Positions 1 to 6,178 of a DNA stretch of 42,679 bases are shown one piece after another. Location: positions 1 to 42,679 of the IMG/VR virus record IMGVR_UViG_3300048592_000419; one strand, 5' to 3'. The position numbers and the translations under genes are program-made. A model generated the notes under the pieces. It did no database searches, had not been told where the DNA came from, and was given only the letters and a program-made list of their open reading frames with translations. The first letter of the stretch is position 1, and each line of letters starts with the position of its first letter. This DNA is from a virus.

Positions 1-50
1 GGTTGACAACTAAACTCTTTTATGATACTTTAACACAATTTTAACTAAAT
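1..50 (+). repeat. Left arm of exact 50-bp inverted repeat
   Basis: These 50 bases are the exact reverse complement of 2689-2738, with no mismatch. Identity stops at base 51, and the outer limit cannot be seen because the arm is flush with the window edge. The two arms bracket the whole leftward operon. Each arm contains the same promoter-like sequence. A contig that ends exactly in a repeat is also what a short-read assembler produces at an unresolved repeat, so the arm may be real, a fold-back artefact, or a second genomic copy. Confidence 0.95.
3..33 (+). promoter_or_regulatory. Promoter-like sequence in left repeat arm, facing right
   Basis: TTG at 3-5 (within TTGACA) is followed after 20 bases by TACTTTAA at 26-33, close to the Bacteroidetes form TTG-N20-TAnnTTTG. 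It is identical to the promoter that drives the leftward operon from the other arm, but here it faces into the 3' end of that operon, so its RNA would be antisense to the 524-residue gene. The only start codon with a canonical context downstream is at 125. Confidence 0.45.
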
Positions 51-73
51 TAGATTTACGCCTATCTATAAAG

Positions 74-112
74 AAAAACCCCCGCCACGCCGGGGTGGCG
101 CTAGAGCGGGGG
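74..112 (-). terminator. Terminator of the leftward operon
   Basis: Read on the minus strand, a GC-rich hairpin is followed by five T. On the plus strand the outer stem is 79-83 with 108-112 and the inner stem is 84-88 with 95-99, and the A run is at 74-78. It lies about 30 bases past the stop of the 524-residue gene. On the plus strand the same structure would form the 5' leader of the short reading frame starting at 125. Confidence 0.7.
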
Positions 113-124
113 CGAACTAGAACA

Positions 125-202
125 ATGATTCGTCTTGCATATTATTTTTTCGGCTTCGTCTTAATAGTTAAGCCCTTGCCCGGCTCAATATCTACCTGGT
201 AG
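125..202 (+). CDS. Candidate 25-residue hydrophobic peptide, antisense to the membrane-protein gene
   Basis: The ATG at 125 is preceded by AACTAGAACA, the same start context that marks the early genes at 3026, 3426 and 5038. The frame reads MIRLAYYFFGFVLIVKPLPG and five more residues. The first 17 residues could form one membrane helix. Upstream lie a promoter-like sequence (3-33) and a strong hairpin (79-112), so promoter, structured leader and small hydrophobic peptide come in the order seen in type I toxins. That is only an analogy. The frame overlaps the 3' end of the opposite gene and could be an accident of a misjoined contig end. Confidence 0.3.
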   Translation: MIRLAYYFFGFVLIVKPLPGSISTW

Positions 203-1716
203 CCTTTCATCTTTAGCTCATCGACAAGCGCCTGCGCTGCCGGCTTGTTGCCTGCCTTAAGGTGGCGCTTTATCGTTACTCTCATACGGTCGATGTACAT
301 TTGCGCCGGGGTCTTATTTCTGTTTGTCGCTTTTTGTCGCTTTTTTTGTGGGATAGTTTGTCGCTTAATTTGTCGCTCTTTTTCCGGCTCGTTTGTCGCT
401 TCTCCAATTTGCGACACAAAAGCGATATTTTCACTACGTGCGACATCTTGCGACACAAAAGCGACATTTTGTAAGTCTGTCGCTGATTTGTCGCTTTTTT
501 TATTTAGCGCAAAAGGAGCGACAACGACGCGTGAATTAGCCGCCGGTTTGTCGCTAAAATTTTGCGACACGTTGTCGCTTTTTTCGGTTGTCGCTTTTTT
601 GTCGGGCGTGCCTATTTGCCCGTCCCCGTCCAGGTCGATACGCCACTGCCTTTCTAAAGCGTATACGCCCTTCCATGCCAGCGCTGTAAAAAAGCCCCAT
701 AGTTTTATAAATATTGCCGGGAATAATTTTACGCCACGCCATAGCCCCATAGCCCCGCTTTCTGTGCCTTGCAACATATCGTCAGTGATGCGGTCGCTTA
801 TCTTTGCAAAGACGCCCGCAAACGGGCTTTCGTATTCGATGTCATGTTTGCGCTTAAACTGCGCAAGGAAAAGAGAGAGGAACCAATACAGCACACCAAA
901 GGCAATATCTAAAAATCCGAGGGTGAAATTATAGACGCCGGTTAGTTGCTCGTTGCGGGCTACCTTGTTTTCGAGTATGCGGTTAAGCGTTGACAGGTAC
1001 GCGGTATCTTGCGCCGTACTCGCAATAAATGCCTCGCTTGCGGCTTTGGTTTCCATCCGGGCTTCGGCTTCTAACCTTGCGGCCTCTTCCCTCGCTTTTC
1101 GGATGCCGTCACGGTACGCCCTAAATTTGCGATCTGACATTACCCATTTGCTTTCCCCACTGCGATACAACCGGGCCACTTCTTCACCTTTGCTATTAAT
1201 TGCCGCATCAATCAGGCTTTGGCCTTGTCGCCTGGCTTCCCTTATCCGCCTGGCTTCGCTGTTTGCTATGCGGTTCTTTTCCGCCTCTAATTTAGCCGTC
1301 CGGGCTGCCCGTTCGCCCTGTGCCGTTTCGATTGCGTTTATTTCCGCATCCCCTTGCACCTCTCCGACTATCGCAGCGGCCATAGGGGTACGACTAAAAT
1401 AGGTTAGGGTTGTTGTAGCAAAAAAACGGGCGTGAGCTAATAGGGTGAGGATGACAAACGCCCACACGCCTAGCGCCTGCCTGTATGCTATGCTTTTTTC
1501 ACTCTTACCGAAGCCTAGCAAAGATGCATCCATCAAACGCCCGTTGAACGCGTCTATTACGATAACCGAAACGCCGGTTATAAAAATGCGCAAGATAGGG
1601 CTAAAATTAGCCGTTGCGGTATAAAATAGATACCCTGTTGTTGCTGCTAAGTAGATAGCAAGCATTAGGCGTATATACCAAACCTGCCGGGCTTGTTGTT
1701 TTAGTTGCTGTTCCAT
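142..1716 (-). CDS. Membrane protein with coiled coil and EF-hand-like loop, 524 aa
   Basis: This is the last gene of the leftward operon and its family was not recognised. Hydrophobic segments lie near residues 13-33, 41-57, 82-100 and 262-286, with a further one at 330-352. Residues 125-225 are rich in Ala, Glu and Arg and look like a long helical coiled coil between TM3 and TM4. DLDGDGQIG at 361-369 fits a calcium-binding EF-hand or dockerin loop. The tail from 370 is hydrophilic and basic, ending in KTKPKK. The coding DNA for residues about 370-465 is packed with the word TGTCGC or its complement, in all three frames, so this stretch may serve as DNA as well as protein. The start ATG follows AAAACAGCAGAAA, a usual A-rich context here. 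The product is probably an inner-membrane protein of the early phase. Confidence 0.8.
   Translation of the reverse strand: MEQQLKQQARQVWYIRLMLAIYLAATTGYLFYTATANFSPILRIFITGVSVIVIDAFNGRLMDASLLGFGKSEKSIAYRQALGVWAFVILTLLAHARFFATTTLTYFSRTPMAAAIVGEVQGDAEINAIETAQGERAARTAKLEAEKNRIANSEARRIREARRQGQSLIDAAINSKGEEVARLYRSGESKWVMSDRKFRAYRDGIRKAREEAARLEAEARMETKAASEAFIASTAQDTAYLSTLNRILENKVARNEQLTGVYNFTLGFLDIAFGVLYWFLSLFLAQFKRKHDIEYESPFAGVFAKISDRITDDMLQGTESGAMGLWRGVKLFPAIFIKLWGFFTALAWKGVYALERQWRIDLDGDGQIGTPDKKATTEKSDNVSQNFSDKPAANSRVVVAPFALNKKSDKSATDLQNVAFVSQDVARSENIAFVSQIGEATNEPEKERQIKRQTIPQKKRQKATNRNKTPAQMYIDRMRVTIKRHLKAGNKPAAQALVDELKMKGYQVDIEPGKGLTIKTKPKK
323..605. repeat. Dense array of TTTGTCGC words in both orientations
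   Basis: TGTCGC ends at 330, 340, 364, 376, 399, 483, 494, 554, 578 and 594. Its complement GCGACA starts at 411, 440, 450, 461, 518 and 564, giving 16 copies in 270 bases where about 0.1 is expected by chance. Seven copies are the full octamer TTTGTCGC. A one-base variant occurs at 598-605 and a GCGATA variant at 422-427. In the host gene the word is read as SDK, KRQ and ATN, so the repetition is at the DNA level. The spacing is irregular. The function is unknown; a binding array for a replication, partition or packaging protein is the simplest idea. Confidence 0.9.
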
Positions 1717-1735
1717 TTTCTGCTGTTTTTAGGTG

Positions 1736-2023
1736 TTAAGGTTTATTTTCTTGCTCAAACGCATGCCAGAGTATATCTGTCAATCCGCAAGCATCTGCCT
1801 CGTCTTGTATTCTAATCATGACCTCCCGCTCTGGAAGGGGCCCGAGTGTACTTAAATCTACATAGGCCTCGGCCATGCGAATTTCAGAAGCGCACAGGCT
1901 TTTAAAATCCCGGAGTTGTTCTTTGGGGTCGGCTAAAATTGTGTGATTTAGCATTTTGCCCCTTATTTCGCCTGCTTTATAGCAAGCAAACATTAGTTCG
2001 ATTAAAACGGTATGTTCTCTCAT
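1736..2023 (-). CDS. Hypothetical protein, 95 aa
   Basis: This is the third gene of the leftward operon. Its ATG overlaps the stop of the upstream membrane-protein gene in an ATGA arrangement (2020-2023), which suggests coupled translation. The protein is soluble and mostly helical by composition, with acidic and hydrophobic residues alternating in the second half (for example REVMIRIQDEADACGLTDIL). It has no signal peptide, membrane segment or recognised motif. The start context is AAAACAGAAAAT. The family was not recognised; a real gene is supported by the tight operon packing. Confidence 0.65.
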   Translation of the reverse strand: MREHTVLIELMFACYKAGEIRGKMLNHTILADPKEQLRDFKSLCASEIRMAEAYVDLSTLGPLPEREVMIRIQDEADACGLTDILWHAFEQENKP

Positions 2024-2415
2024 ATTTTCTGTTTTTTGTTGTCAGACCAATCCCCCCACTCGAAAACCTGGGCTTCCATGTTTGCCACGCCGGTAAACTG
2101 GCAGGGCTGGCAAAGTTGTCCGGGGTTGTCCGGCTTTTCCGAACTACTGCTTTTTTCCTTGCGCCGGTCGACGCCGGTTTGACGGTATTCGTCGTAACTA
2201 TCGACGAAAGGAATATCCGCCTCCACAGCGTCACGCTCCCGGTCGAAGTCTAAGTCCATGAGTAGAAAGATAGCGTAAAGGAGCAAGATAAGGGCAACGC
2301 CGCATGCGATAACATAAAGCGTAACTTTTGCGTTTTGCGCAAGTGCCCAGCCAAAAAAAATAAGGATGCCGATAAATTTGGGCAGGTCTGCCCGTTCGTA
2401 AGTGTAATATTTCAT
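2020..2415 (-). CDS. Small membrane protein with acidic/basic tail, 131 aa
   Basis: The start at 2415 is chosen because it follows AAAACTAAGAACA, the conserved early start context; the frame is open 27 codons further upstream but without such a context. Two adjacent hydrophobic segments lie near residues 14-30 and 32-54. The rest is a charged cytoplasmic-type tail that includes DRRKEKSSSSEKPD and a CQPC pair. It sits in the leftward operon between the possible regulator and the 95-residue gene. The function is unknown. The gap to the upstream gene is about 60 bases. Confidence 0.7.
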   Translation of the reverse strand: MKYYTYERADLPKFIGILIFFGWALAQNAKVTLYVIACGVALILLLYAIFLLMDLDFDRERDAVEADIPFVDSYDEYRQTGVDRRKEKSSSSEKPDNPGQLCQPCQFTGVANMEAQVFEWGDWSDNKKQKI

Positions 2416-2474
2416 TGTTCTTAGTTTTCTACAAAGGTAAGGCAAAGCGGGGAGGGAGGCAATAGGGGCAATGT

Positions 2475-2690
2475 TTATTTTAATACATAAGTACATTGCG
2501 TTTGCCTAAAATCCCGTTTGATAGTGCCCGTTTTTGAAATCTTAGAAAGCAGTGAAGCCGCTGCAAATCTATATTGCCTGCAATTATCAGAATAGATTAA
2601 AGGCCATTCTAATACGATGTAAACAGCGTCAGGTGTAATGCTGCCGTGCTTTTTTATAAATTCTACTATTTTATATTGGGCAATTGTCAT
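2475..2690 (-). CDS. Possible small winged-helix DNA-binding protein, 71 aa
   Basis: This is the first gene of the leftward operon. Its start codon sits at the edge of the inverted repeat, whose last two bases are the A and T of this ATG. The protein begins MTIAQYKIVEFIKKHGSITP and continues with a helix-like stretch, then SLLSKISKTGTIKR. That layout (helix, helix, recognition helix, then a wing ending in TIKR) resembles small winged-helix regulators, but the assignment is weak. The promoter at 2706-2736 leaves a leader of only about ten bases. If it is a regulator, its own promoter in the repeat arm would be the obvious target. Confidence 0.6.
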   Translation of the reverse strand: MTIAQYKIVEFIKKHGSITPDAVYIVLEWPLIYSDNCRQYRFAAASLLSKISKTGTIKRDFRQTQCTYVLK

Positions 2691-2738
2691 TTAGTTAAAA
2701 TTGTGTTAAAGTATCATAAAAGAGTTTAGTTGTCAACC
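2689..2738 (-). repeat. Right arm of exact 50-bp inverted repeat
   Basis: This is the exact reverse complement of 1-50. It fills the gap between the divergent leftward and rightward operons and contains the leftward promoter. The arm ends two bases into the start codon of the 71-residue gene. The next base outwards (2739) cannot be compared because the other arm meets the window edge. Confidence 0.95.
2706..2736 (-). promoter_or_regulatory. Promoter of the leftward operon
   Basis: On the minus strand TTGACA begins at 2736 and TACTTTAA lies at 2713-2706. TTG and TA are 20 bases apart, the same spacing as the promoter at 28053-28083. The ATG of the first leftward gene is 16 bases past the -7 element, so the leader is very short. 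The sequence lies entirely inside the repeat arm. Confidence 0.65.
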
Positions 2739-2753
2739 TTTTTTGTAACTTTG
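2730..2753 (+). promoter_or_regulatory. Probable promoter of the rightward early region
   Basis: TAACTTTG at 2746-2753 fits the Bacteroidetes -7 box TAnnTTTG, and TTG at 2730-2732 lies upstream at a shorter distance than usual (13 bases). The first rightward start codon is at 2778, 25 bases downstream. The region is divergent from the leftward promoter and overlaps its start, so the two could interfere or share control. Confidence 0.5.
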
Positions 2754-2777
2754 TATCAACAACTAAAACAAAGAACA

Positions 2778-2969
2778 ATGTACGCCGAATTAATTGAAAA
2801 ATTATCCAACCCGGAAACGCTGGTGTTTAAATGCACGCCAGCGGAGCAAGAACAAAAAAGCCCCTCCATAATCCTCGAATGGATTATGGATTTTCCCGAG
2901 TACATTCGGTCTTACTCCCCAATATCCGGGCGTTTTTTAGCGGGCCGAAATTTATACAAAATAATTTAA
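2778..2969 (+). CDS. Hypothetical protein, 63 aa
   Basis: This is the first rightward early gene. The ATG at 2778 follows AAAACAAAGAACA, the conserved early context, and is preferred over an upstream in-frame start that would overlap the promoter. The protein is small, soluble and slightly acidic in its first half (MYAELIEKLSNPETLVFKC), with aromatic residues toward the end. No motif was recognised. A GC-rich hairpin follows the stop codon. Confidence 0.65.
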   Translation: MYAELIEKLSNPETLVFKCTPAEQEQKSPSIILEWIMDFPEYIRSYSPISGRFLAGRNLYKII

Positions 2970-2976
2970 CCTTGCC

Positions 2977-2994
2977 CGGGGGCCTTCGCCCCCG
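2977..2994 (+). terminator. Intercistronic hairpin
   Basis: A seven-pair GC stem (2977-2983 with 2988-2994) closes a CTTC loop. It is followed by CTTTCCTTC rather than a clean T run, so it may be a weak terminator, an RNA-stability element or part of the leader of the next gene, whose ATG is 32 bases downstream. Confidence 0.6.
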
Positions 2995-3025
2995 CTTTCC
3001 TTCACCTTCAAAAACAACTAGAACA

Positions 3026-3421
3026 ATGGCACGCATATTCAACAACACACAAGAAATTTTCGACTACTTCCTTGGCGCCGCCAACATCGAGGTTTGGCCG
3101 ACCGAGGGCACAGAGCCTATTAAAATCCAAATTACCGACCTGCTCACCTGGGCAAGCCTTAACACTATGAAAAAGTACGAGGCCTACGAAGTAGATTACT
3201 TCGACGACACCCATGTATACATGACTTGCGTGGGTGAATTAGGCGACGACGTAAATTGCAGCCTCACCAACAACGATTGGTGGGTGGAGATTGGCCAGAA
3301 AGACCAAATGCTGATCGACTATTTGAACGACCCGCAAAACGTCCGCTTCACCGACTGCCGGACGGTCGCCGATCTGCCAACTGAATTTCTCACCGCCGCC
3401 GAAAAAGCGGCTAAAAATTAG
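3026..3421 (+). CDS. Hypothetical protein, 131 aa
   Basis: The start at 3026 follows AACAACTAGAACA, the clearest example of the early start context; the frame stays open upstream only because there is no stop in the hairpin region. The protein is acidic and soluble, begins MARIFNNTQEIFDYFL, and has a run of Asp and Tyr in its middle (AYEVDYFDDTHVYM). It ends in a basic Lys/Ala stretch. No known domain was recognised. It sits directly before another small unknown gene with the same start context and before the recombinase. Confidence 0.75.
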   Translation: MARIFNNTQEIFDYFLGAANIEVWPTEGTEPIKIQITDLLTWASLNTMKKYEAYEVDYFDDTHVYMTCVGELGDDVNCSLTNNDWWVEIGQKDQMLIDYLNDPQNVRFTDCRTVADLPTEFLTAAEKAAKN

Positions 3422-3425
3422 AACA

Positions 3426-3608
3426 ATGTACGTATACATCAGATCTGAACCGCAACTTTGGACAGTAGGTTTTTACGACCCCACAGGCAAATGGGTGCCC
3501 GAAAGCGACTGGAATACGCGGGAAGAGGCCGCGTATCGTGTTGCGTGGCTAAACGGCAGACAACAAGACACTAAGCCAGTCCGTGACAGCAAAACTTTTA
3601 TTGTTTAA
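3426..3608 (+). CDS. Hypothetical protein, 60 aa
   Basis: The start is four bases after the preceding stop, in the context AAAATTAGAACA, so it belongs to the same early operon. The product is a small protein rich in Trp, Tyr and Arg (for example TVGFYDPTGKWVPESDW, then REEAAYRVAWLNG). A beta hairpin followed by a helix is plausible, but no family was recognised. Confidence 0.65.
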   Translation: MYVYIRSEPQLWTVGFYDPTGKWVPESDWNTREEAAYRVAWLNGRQQDTKPVRDSKTFIV

Positions 3609-3626
3609 CATCTAAAAACTCGTACA

Positions 3627-4229
3627 ATGAAAACAAGCGAAACAACGAGCGCGATCTTTGCCGCCCTGTGCGCGTTCCAAAGCGAATGCGGCCCAGTTTC
3701 TTTTGATAGCTCAAACAAGTTCTTGGGCAACAAATACGCAAGCCTGACCGCACAGCGCGAACACACGCGCCCAATGCTAGGCAAGCACGGCCTAGCCGTT
3801 GTGCAGGGCGTAGAGGGCCACGAAATGTTAACGCGCATCTGCCACATATCCGGCGAATGGCTGGAATTTTCCGCGATTATGCCGGAACTGGCAGAGGAGA
3901 AAGGGAAAAGCGGAGCGCAAGTGATGGGGTCGATTATTACCTATATGCGCCGGTATGCTTACGCCTCCGCTTTGGGCCTTGTGAGCGACGAGGACAACGA
4001 CGGCAATAAGCAGCAAGCCACCGCCGTACCTGCAAAAAAGCCGGTGCCAACTGCAAAGCAGATTGCAAAAGTAGCGGAGCGCATAGCACACGGCGAAGCC
4101 GCCGCGCTCGTTGGCTTTTTCGGCGCATTTGATGTAAGTGAAGATGTGGCAATTGAATTACTTGCGTCTATTGACGATCTGAAGGACGACATAGACGACG
4201 AGCCGAATATTGGCGACTATACAACGTAG
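3627..4229 (+). CDS. erf: ERF-family single-strand annealing recombinase, 200 aa
   Basis: The protein matches the ERF superfamily, phage proteins that bind single-stranded DNA and anneal complementary strands in recombination and repair. The N-terminal two thirds has the family layout, with LGNKYASLTAQREHTRPML near residue 32 and GSIITYMRRYAYASALGL near residue 99, the latter close to the typical TYARRYAL block. DEDNDG follows at about 120. The C-terminal part (130-200) is a Lys/Ala linker and an acidic end, DDLKDDIDDEPNIGD, of the kind often used to contact other replication proteins. The start context is AAAAACTCGTACA. It is encoded among early genes, upstream of the methylases and replication genes, where it may also act in genome circularisation or concatemer formation. 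Confidence 0.9.
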   Translation: MKTSETTSAIFAALCAFQSECGPVSFDSSNKFLGNKYASLTAQREHTRPMLGKHGLAVVQGVEGHEMLTRICHISGEWLEFSAIMPELAEEKGKSGAQVMGSIITYMRRYAYASALGLVSDEDNDGNKQQATAVPAKKPVPTAKQIAKVAERIAHGEAAALVGFFGAFDVSEDVAIELLASIDDLKDDIDDEPNIGDYTT

Positions 4230-4246
4230 ATTACAATTTGTTCATA

Positions 4247-4301
4247 CCCGGCGGCCAGCCTGTTTTTAGGTCACAGGCGCGAGGGGCCGCCGGGGTTTTT
4301 A
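4247..4301 (+). terminator. Branched intercistronic terminator-like structure
   Basis: A perfect ten-pair stem (CCCGGCGGCC at 4247-4256 with 4285-4294) encloses a second hairpin of six pairs (4258-4263 with 4273-4278). It is followed by GTTTTTAT. The elaborate, internally branched form is more than a simple terminator needs. It lies 18 bases after the ERF gene and 24 bases before the next ATG. Confidence 0.7.
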
Positions 4302-4324
4302 TCACAGACAAAAAACAAAACACC

Positions 4325-4579
4325 ATGTTTAAAATTGATATTTACGGCATTTCAATTATCGAATATCCCAAAGCTAGGCGGAGAGGCAAAAGCCAAGTTT
4401 ACACTGGAAAAATAAACCACAATGGGAAAGAAGATTATGAAGAAAAAGGAGCGTTGTGGTTTGAAACAAGGGAGGAGGCTAAGGCTGCTTTGTGTGATTA
4501 TTTTGCGGGAAAAGTTGCTATGTACGAATCAAATGTTGCTAGATCAAAAAAACACTTAGAACGAGCTAATAATTTATAA
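4325..4579 (+). CDS. Hypothetical protein, 84 aa
   Basis: The start at 4325 follows ACAAAACACC and lies just past the structured terminator-like element; upstream in-frame codons fall inside that structure and are not used here. The protein is basic (MFKIDIYGISIIEYPKARRR at the start) with a GKINHNGKEDYEEKGALWF beta-type stretch and a helical C terminus. The local base composition is more AT-rich than its neighbours. No motif was recognised. Confidence 0.65.
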   Translation: MFKIDIYGISIIEYPKARRRGKSQVYTGKINHNGKEDYEEKGALWFETREEAKAALCDYFAGKVAMYESNVARSKKHLERANNL

Positions 4580-4599
4580 ACGACAAAACACCTAACAAC

Positions 4600-5016
4600 G
4601 TGGAATACAAATCAAAAATGCAATGTTTTATCCCGGTAGAAGTCCGGGAGGCAATAGATACGTTACAACAAGAAATGCGGCTCAAAGGCATATCCCGCCG
4701 GGAAAGCTCAATTAGTGGTATTTTTACCGCGCTCGTAAAAGAGGGGATAAAGCTATATGAACAGCCCTCCGCTAACCTTGTAGCGCCAAACCACGCCTTT
4801 GGCCCCAAAACGATAAACATCCCCCTCCCCCGCGAACTGCGGATTAAGGTAGCGCAAATTTCCGCCGGGGCGGAAAAGCCAAACCGCGAAATGGTGAATA
4901 TTTTAGCGTGGTGGGGCATTCCCGCCTTTGCGCAATACGTACACGCTCTTACGTACCCGATTGCACCGGCGGAAAAGATCGGGCGACCAAGAAAGCAAAA
5001 AACAGGGTGCAATTAA
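4600..5016 (+). CDS. Tandem ribbon-helix-helix-like DNA-binding protein with AT-hook, 138 aa
   Basis: Two similar blocks are visible. KMQCFIPVEVREAIDTLQQ (from residue 6) and TINIPLPRELRIKVAQIS (from about 70) each look like a short strand followed by a helix, and each leads to a second helix (ESSISGIFTALVKEGIKL and REMVNILAWWGIPAF). This suggests two fused ribbon-helix-helix folds, which normally act as dimers. IGRPRKQK near the C terminus resembles an AT-hook for the DNA minor groove. The start is GTG at 4600 in the context ACCTAACAAC; an ATG at 4618 is an alternative. It could be an early regulator. The fold is inferred from pattern only. Confidence 0.65.
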   Translation: MEYKSKMQCFIPVEVREAIDTLQQEMRLKGISRRESSISGIFTALVKEGIKLYEQPSANLVAPNHAFGPKTINIPLPRELRIKVAQISAGAEKPNREMVNILAWWGIPAFAQYVHALTYPIAPAEKIGRPRKQKTGCN

Positions 5017-5037
5017 TAACCGTAAAAAACTAGAATA

Positions 5038-5178
5038 ATGACTTTTCAAGAATACCTAAACCGCGCGGATGACCGCGCATGTTCGGCGGCCCGCGAGTGG
5101 GCAAAGGGCAAAACCTTTAAGGAGGTTTACGAAACCTGTCGCCGGGGCGACCAACGCCCTGGCAATGCGGGGGGCTGA
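5038..5178 (+). CDS. Small hypothetical protein, 46 aa
   Basis: The ATG at 5038 has a canonical early context (AAAAACTAGAATA) and sits 21 bases after the preceding stop. The protein reads MTFQEYLNRADDRACSAARE, then WAKGKTFKEVYETCRRGDQ and a Gly-rich end. The EVYETCRRGDQ segment resembles a short motif seen in other phage small proteins (TC-x-RGDW type), but this is a weak recollection. It fills the gap before the adenine methyltransferase. Confidence 0.65.
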   Translation: MTFQEYLNRADDRACSAAREWAKGKTFKEVYETCRRGDQRPGNAGG

Positions 5179-5208
5179 GCGGCTTTTGCAAAACTTAAAC
5201 AAAACGAG

Positions 5209-5883
5209 ATGAGCGGAAAATTTATACTTGGCGACTGTATGGACAAAGACACGGGCCTGCCGTCGATGCCGGATGCGAAGGACGCGGGGCGCAGGGTGCT
5301 GGCGATAGTAGACCCGCCGTATGGGATAGGGGAAGATGGGTTAAGTAATCATTCGCGGGGCGGACGGGCTAAGGCAACTTTATATACACCTAAAAACTGG
5401 GATAATAGCCCGCCCGATAAGACATATTTTAATGAATTGCGCCGCGTATCACATTATCAAATTATATGGGGCGCTAATCATTTTATTAGCCGCTTGCCTT
5501 ACGATTCACCGTGCTGGGTTGTATGGGATAAGCAAAATGGATGTTCTGATTTTGCAGACTGTGAACTCGCATGGACTAACTTTAAAACAGCGGTAAGAAT
5601 TACGCGGTTTAAATGGTCGGGTATGCTGCAGGGGAACATGAAACAAAAAGAATCCCGCATCCACCCCACGCAAAAGCCCGTCGCGCTTTACCGCTGGCTG
5701 CTCGAAAACTACGCCCAGCCCGGCGACTTGATACTCGACACGCACGTGGGCAGCGCCTCGTCTTTAATCGCCTGCGAGCAGATGGGATTTGATTACATCG
5801 GGTGGGAGAAAGACGCCGATTACTACGCCGCCGCTAAAAATCGGATGAGCAAAGGCGTCCAGGGGCTTATAAAATTTGAGTAG
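5209..5883 (+). CDS. DNA adenine/N4-cytosine methyltransferase, 224 aa
   Basis: This is an amino-methyltransferase that would transfer a methyl group from S-adenosylmethionine to adenine N6 or cytosine N4. FILGDCMD opens the protein, the catalytic DPPYGI is at residues 35-40, and the cofactor-binding block PGDLILDTHVGSASSL lies near 172-187. The order (DPPY first, cofactor motif last) is that of the beta class. HPTQKPVALYRWLLENY just before the cofactor block is also typical. No restriction endonuclease is adjacent, so it is probably an orphan phage methylase protecting phage DNA from host restriction. The start follows AAACAAAACGAG. Confidence 0.9.
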   Translation: MSGKFILGDCMDKDTGLPSMPDAKDAGRRVLAIVDPPYGIGEDGLSNHSRGGRAKATLYTPKNWDNSPPDKTYFNELRRVSHYQIIWGANHFISRLPYDSPCWVVWDKQNGCSDFADCELAWTNFKTAVRITRFKWSGMLQGNMKQKESRIHPTQKPVALYRWLLENYAQPGDLILDTHVGSASSLIACEQMGFDYIGWEKDADYYAAAKNRMSKGVQGLIKFE

Positions 5884-5897
5884 CCCCCAGAAAAAGA

Positions 5898-5913
5898 CGC
5901 CCGGAAGCGGGCG
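5898..5913 (+). terminator. Intercistronic hairpin with GAAG loop
   Basis: CGCCCG at 5898-5903 pairs with CGGGCG at 5908-5913 around a GAAG tetraloop. No T run follows, so it is more likely an RNA-processing or stability element than a terminator. It separates the methyltransferase from the next small gene, whose ATG is at 5945. Confidence 0.55.
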
Positions 5914-5944
5914 GGTATTGAATCACAATCAAAAAAAAGCAACC

Positions 5945-6175
5945 ATGCAACAAGAAAAGCTAGAACAAAAACTACGCAAGATCATCCTCGAAAACGAAGG
6001 CAACCGGGATGATATTTTTTCAGAGGTATATGAATTTGTTAAGCCGTTTATTGACGGCTTGATTGACATTGCGGAGCCCGCAGGGGCTTACTCAAAAGAC
6101 CCGCTTACTCACGCGAATAACACAATAGATAACTGCAAGCAAATTGCATCCTCTTTACTTGATTACGAAATTTAA
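5945..6175 (+). CDS. Hypothetical helical protein, 76 aa
   Basis: The start at 5945 follows AAAAAAAAGCAACC and avoids reading through the upstream hairpin. The protein starts with a charged helix (MQQEKLEQKLRKIILENEG) and continues with an acidic helical body ending in LLDYEI. It has no membrane segment or recognised motif. It is followed three bases after its stop by another small gene, so the two are probably co-translated. Confidence 0.65.
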   Translation: MQQEKLEQKLRKIILENEGNRDDIFSEVYEFVKPFIDGLIDIAEPAGAYSKDPLTHANNTIDNCKQIASSLLDYEI

Positions 6176-6178
6176 GCA

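Noticed and set aside
245-934. Long plus-strand frames opposite the 524-residue gene
   Set aside because: Their codons mirror the real gene, the proteins are low-complexity (Cys/Phe/Leu) and no start context fits.
5118-5126. Perfect Shine-Dalgarno-like AAGGAGGT
   Set aside because: It lies inside the 46-residue gene with no start codon at a useful distance; the genome otherwise uses A-rich contexts.
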